Origin: Aliicoccus sp041838435
GTDB taxonomy: Bacteria > Bacillota > Bacilli > Staphylococcales > Salinicoccaceae
DNA: 7,391 nucleotides
Direction: 5' to 3'
Assembly (NCBI GenBank): GCA_041838435.1
Contig: JBGYPO010000054.1
Span: 1-7,391 of the forward strand
Each line of letters begins with the position of its first letter. The first letter of the stretch is position 1. This document shows positions 5,927 to 7,391 of this stretch, piece after piece. The position numbers and the translations under genes were made by a program. Under the pieces are notes generated by a model. The model was not told where the DNA came from, ran no database searches, and saw only the letters and a list, made by a program, of their open reading frames with translations.

Positions 5927-6440
5927 ATAATTCTAATACTTGTTTTACTTCCTGTCGGAGCAATGCACTAATATTTTCAATGCTATCATCGAAATCAAAT
6001 GATAATTGTTCGCCATTAATAAATACCGTTGGGATTTCTTTTATCTCGCGCGCGTTAGCTTCCTCAATGACAAGTTTAGAACGTTTGCCGGAACCTTGTT
6101 CTTCTTTTAAATATAACTGACGATTGAGTTTATCCAGCATCAACTCATAAGACGTCGACCACACAGACTGTGTAGAAAATAAATCTCTTAATATCTTATA
6201 CGTTTTCTCGGGCTGATTGTAATCGAGGTGCGCATTCACAACAGAACCCTTTAATAATAAACCATTTGTACGGTCGATATGTTTTATAACATGTTTTACT
6301 TTACCTTCATTTATCAAATCATCAAACGTTGTGTAAGCTGCTTCAAAATAGTTCACAGTATCCGGGCAACCGATATTAATATATGACTCCACTACTACCG
6401 GTGCATCCACTTCACCAATTGATAAATAATACTTTTCCAC
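5925..6440 (-). CDS. DsbA-family thioredoxin-fold protein with a single active-site cysteine
   Basis: The protein has 171 residues and no signal peptide, so it is likely cytoplasmic. It opens with the strand pattern of DsbA/thioredoxin_4 proteins (YYLSIGEVDAPVVVESYINIGCP). The active-site position reads C25-P-D-T28, where a redox-active member would have CPYC or similar, so the resolving cysteine is missing. A helical insert (about 50-120) follows, then the cis-proline loop EIPTVFINGE with Pro137, typical of the fold. Such a protein could act in thiol binding, glutathione-type chemistry or as an adaptor rather than as a dithiol oxidoreductase. The start is GTG at 6440 with AAAGGAG nine bases upstream; no ATG is available. 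Confidence 0.85.
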   Translation of the reverse strand: MEKYYLSIGEVDAPVVVESYINIGCPDTVNYFEAAYTTFDDLINEGKVKHVIKHIDRTNGLLLKGSVVNAHLDYNQPEKTYKILRDLFSTQSVWSTSYELMLDKLNRQLYLKEEQGSGKRSKLVIEEANAREIKEIPTVFINGEQLSFDFDDSIENISALLRQEVKQVLEL

Positions 6441-6460
6441 TATGATTCACTCCTTTGCCT

Positions 6461-6487
6461 TAACCCTATTATATATGATATTCGTAC
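6461..6487 (-). promoter_or_regulatory. Promoter region of the thioredoxin-fold gene
   Basis: On the minus strand ATATAATAGGGTTA includes a TATAAT, and a GGGTTA at 6466-6461 in the same AATAGGGT context seen upstream of three other genes. The SigB-like -35 (GTACGA at 15 bp) is poor. Either a SigA promoter with a weak -35 or a weak SigB promoter is possible. Confidence 0.4.
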
Positions 6488-6499
6488 GATATGAGAATG

Positions 6500-6543
6500 T
6501 TGATTTTTTGTTCACAGAAATATAATGTGAACTCTGATAAAAT
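6500..6543 (+). promoter_or_regulatory. Promoter with overlapping inverted repeat GTTCAC/GTGAAC
   Basis: GTTCAC (6510-6515) and GTGAAC (6527-6532) form a perfect 6-bp dyad 11 bp apart, enclosing TATAAT (6521-6526). TTGATT (6500-6505) is only 15 bp upstream of that TATAAT. A second option is the extended -10 TGA-TAAAAT (6535-6543). The dyad over the -10 looks like a repressor site for the gene at 6577. Confidence 0.5.
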
Positions 6544-6576
6544 AGAACATAATAAGAATAGGAAGAAGGAATACAC

Positions 6577-6789
6577 GTGTCTGCTACGGAACAAAAGAAA
6601 ATAAGACGTGGAAGAATAGAAGCTGGTATACTTATCGGCGCTATCATTGGCATCGCAATATTTGGATTAATTATCGGAACCCTGATGGATCAAGTTGTCC
6701 TCTGGCTCGCAATCACTGGTGTCGCAGGCGCTGCCATCGGTTACCTTATTGCCAATAACCTTAATAATAAAGATCAACGCTTAAAATAA
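6577..6789 (+). CDS. Small glycine-rich two-helix membrane protein
   Basis: The protein has 70 residues. A basic N-terminus (KKIRRGR) precedes two hydrophobic helices (about 15-36 and 39-60) rich in glycine and alanine, with glycine-zipper spacing (G17, G21, G25) and GVAGAAIG in the second. The tail is polar (NNKDQRLK). Such zippers pack helices tightly or drive oligomerisation; the family is not recognised. It uses a GTG start at 6577 with GAAGGA six bases upstream. It is divergent from the thioredoxin-fold gene and is followed at once by a strong terminator, so it forms its own transcript. Confidence 0.82.
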   Translation: MSATEQKKIRRGRIEAGILIGAIIGIAIFGLIIGTLMDQVVLWLAITGVAGAAIGYLIANNLNNKDQRLK

Positions 6790-6833
6790 CCATGTATGCA
6801 CACTGATTTCTGGGTGTGCGTATGTGGTTTTTT
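6789..6833 (+). terminator. Strong rho-independent terminator
   Basis: A 15-bp stem starts on the last base of the stop codon: ACCATGTATGCACAC (6789-6803) pairs with GTGTGCGTATGTGGT (6814-6828) with three G.T wobbles. T6 follows at 6828-6833. It separates the gene from the repeat array. Confidence 0.92.
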
Positions 6834-6860
6834 ATTTTGGTTGATTTGGGTTTCGTGGGC

Positions 6861-7353
6861 CGCTACAACAGGCGTGAAAATTGATGGGTTGTAGCGAAAC
6901 AGTGTGCAAATCGCTACAACAGGCCATAAAATCATCACGTTGTAGCGAAACAGTGTGCAAATCGCTACAACAGGACATAAAATCATCGCGTTGTAGCGAA
7001 ACAGAGTGCAAATCGCTACAACCGGTCATAAAATCATCGCGTTGTAGCGAAACAGTGTGTAAATCGTTACAAACGGACATAAAATCATCGTGTTGTAACG
7101 AAACGGAGTCAAATCGTTACAAACGGATATAAAATCATCGCGTTGTAACGAAACAGTAGCCAAATCGTTACAAACGGACATAAAATCATCGCGTTGTAAC
7201 GAAACGGAGGCAAATCGTTACAATCGGGCATAAAATCATCGCGTCGTAACGAAACAGTGTGCAAATCGTTACAAACGGACATAAAATCATCGTGTTGTAA
7301 CGAAACGGAGGCAAATCGTTACAAACGGCCATAAAATCATCGCGTTGTAACGA
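6861..7353. repeat. Array of nine 50-51 bp units, each with an 18-bp dyad
   Basis: Complete units start at 6889, 6940, 6991, 7042, 7093, 7143, 7194, 7244 and 7295, with a half unit before (arm CGCTACAA at 6861-6868) and after (7345-7353). Each unit has a 9-base left arm, a 12- or 13-base loop, a 9-base right arm, and a 20-base linker ending ATAAAATCATCGCG or close. Arms are TTGTAGCGA/TCGCTACAA in the first three, TTGTAGCGA/TCGTTACAA in the fourth, and TTGTAACGA/TCGTTACAA in most later ones. Steps are 51,51,51,51,50,51,50,51,50. The 50-bp steps break both open frames, so the array is not coding. No insertion sequence or cas gene is near. Confidence 0.95.
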
Positions 7354-7391
7354 TTCTTACCACAATCCCCACAAAAAAAAGCATACAACCC

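Noticed and set aside
6832..7132. Repeat protein genes on both strands with 17-residue repeats
   Set aside because: The frames exist only because 51 is a multiple of three. They break at the 50-bp units, lack ribosome binding sites and read equally well on either strand.
6861..7353. CRISPR array
   Set aside because: All parts of the 50-51 bp unit, including the linkers, are nearly the same in every copy. There are no unique spacers and no cas genes.
7345..7391. Terminator of a minus-strand gene entering from the right
   Set aside because: Eight A at 7373-7380 would be a T tract on the minus strand, but the hairpin that should precede it would lie beyond the window edge.

Overview
The window looks like chromosomal DNA from a low-GC Gram-positive bacterium of the Staphylococcaceae. 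Ribosomal protein S18 is nearly identical to the staphylococcal protein as I remember it. Ribosome binding sites are of the AGGAGG type, and several upstream regions carry SigB-like GGGTAT elements. I cannot fix the genus. The extensive intergenic repeat arrays make me favour a relative of Staphylococcus (Macrococcus, Jeotgalicoccus, Salinicoccus and similar) over Staphylococcus itself, but that is inference.

Layout. Positions 1-384 hold the terminator of an unseen + strand gene, one diverged copy of a palindromic repeat, and a tandem array of 42-bp units. Then come five minus-strand genes: a membrane protein with a probable tubby/scramblase-like barrel (385-1206), rpsR on its own promoter and leader (1286-1525), a six-helix membrane protein with a HAAS-like N-terminus (1685-2470), and molybdate transport genes modB and modA (2590-4006), which overlap and lack modC here. 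A + strand secreted protein (4123-4905) is divergent from modA. It converges, over a perfect bidirectional terminator, on a four-helix membrane protein (4934-5518). A two-helix small membrane protein (5673-5909) is divergent from that and converges over another bidirectional terminator on a DsbA/thioredoxin-fold protein with one active-site cysteine (5925-6440). A glycine-rich two-helix small membrane protein (6577-6789) is divergent from the last and ends in a strong terminator. The right end (6861-7353) is an array of nine complete units, 50-51 bp each, built on an 18-bp dyad.

How it fits together. ModA and ModB form the binding protein and channel of a molybdate importer whose ATPase must be encoded elsewhere. 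Upstream of modA and of the genes at 4934-5518, 5673-5909 and 5925-6440 there is an AATAGGGT sequence placed like a SigB -10 element, with a matching -35 in the better cases. These genes could therefore share a stress regulon.

The least explained part is the two repeat arrays. Units of the right array change both arms of the dyad together (TAGCG/CGCTA to TAACG/CGTTA, with a G.T intermediate), and a third matching version lies inverted at the left edge. The arrays are not CRISPR and do not look coding. They look like structured RNA or a binding-site array.
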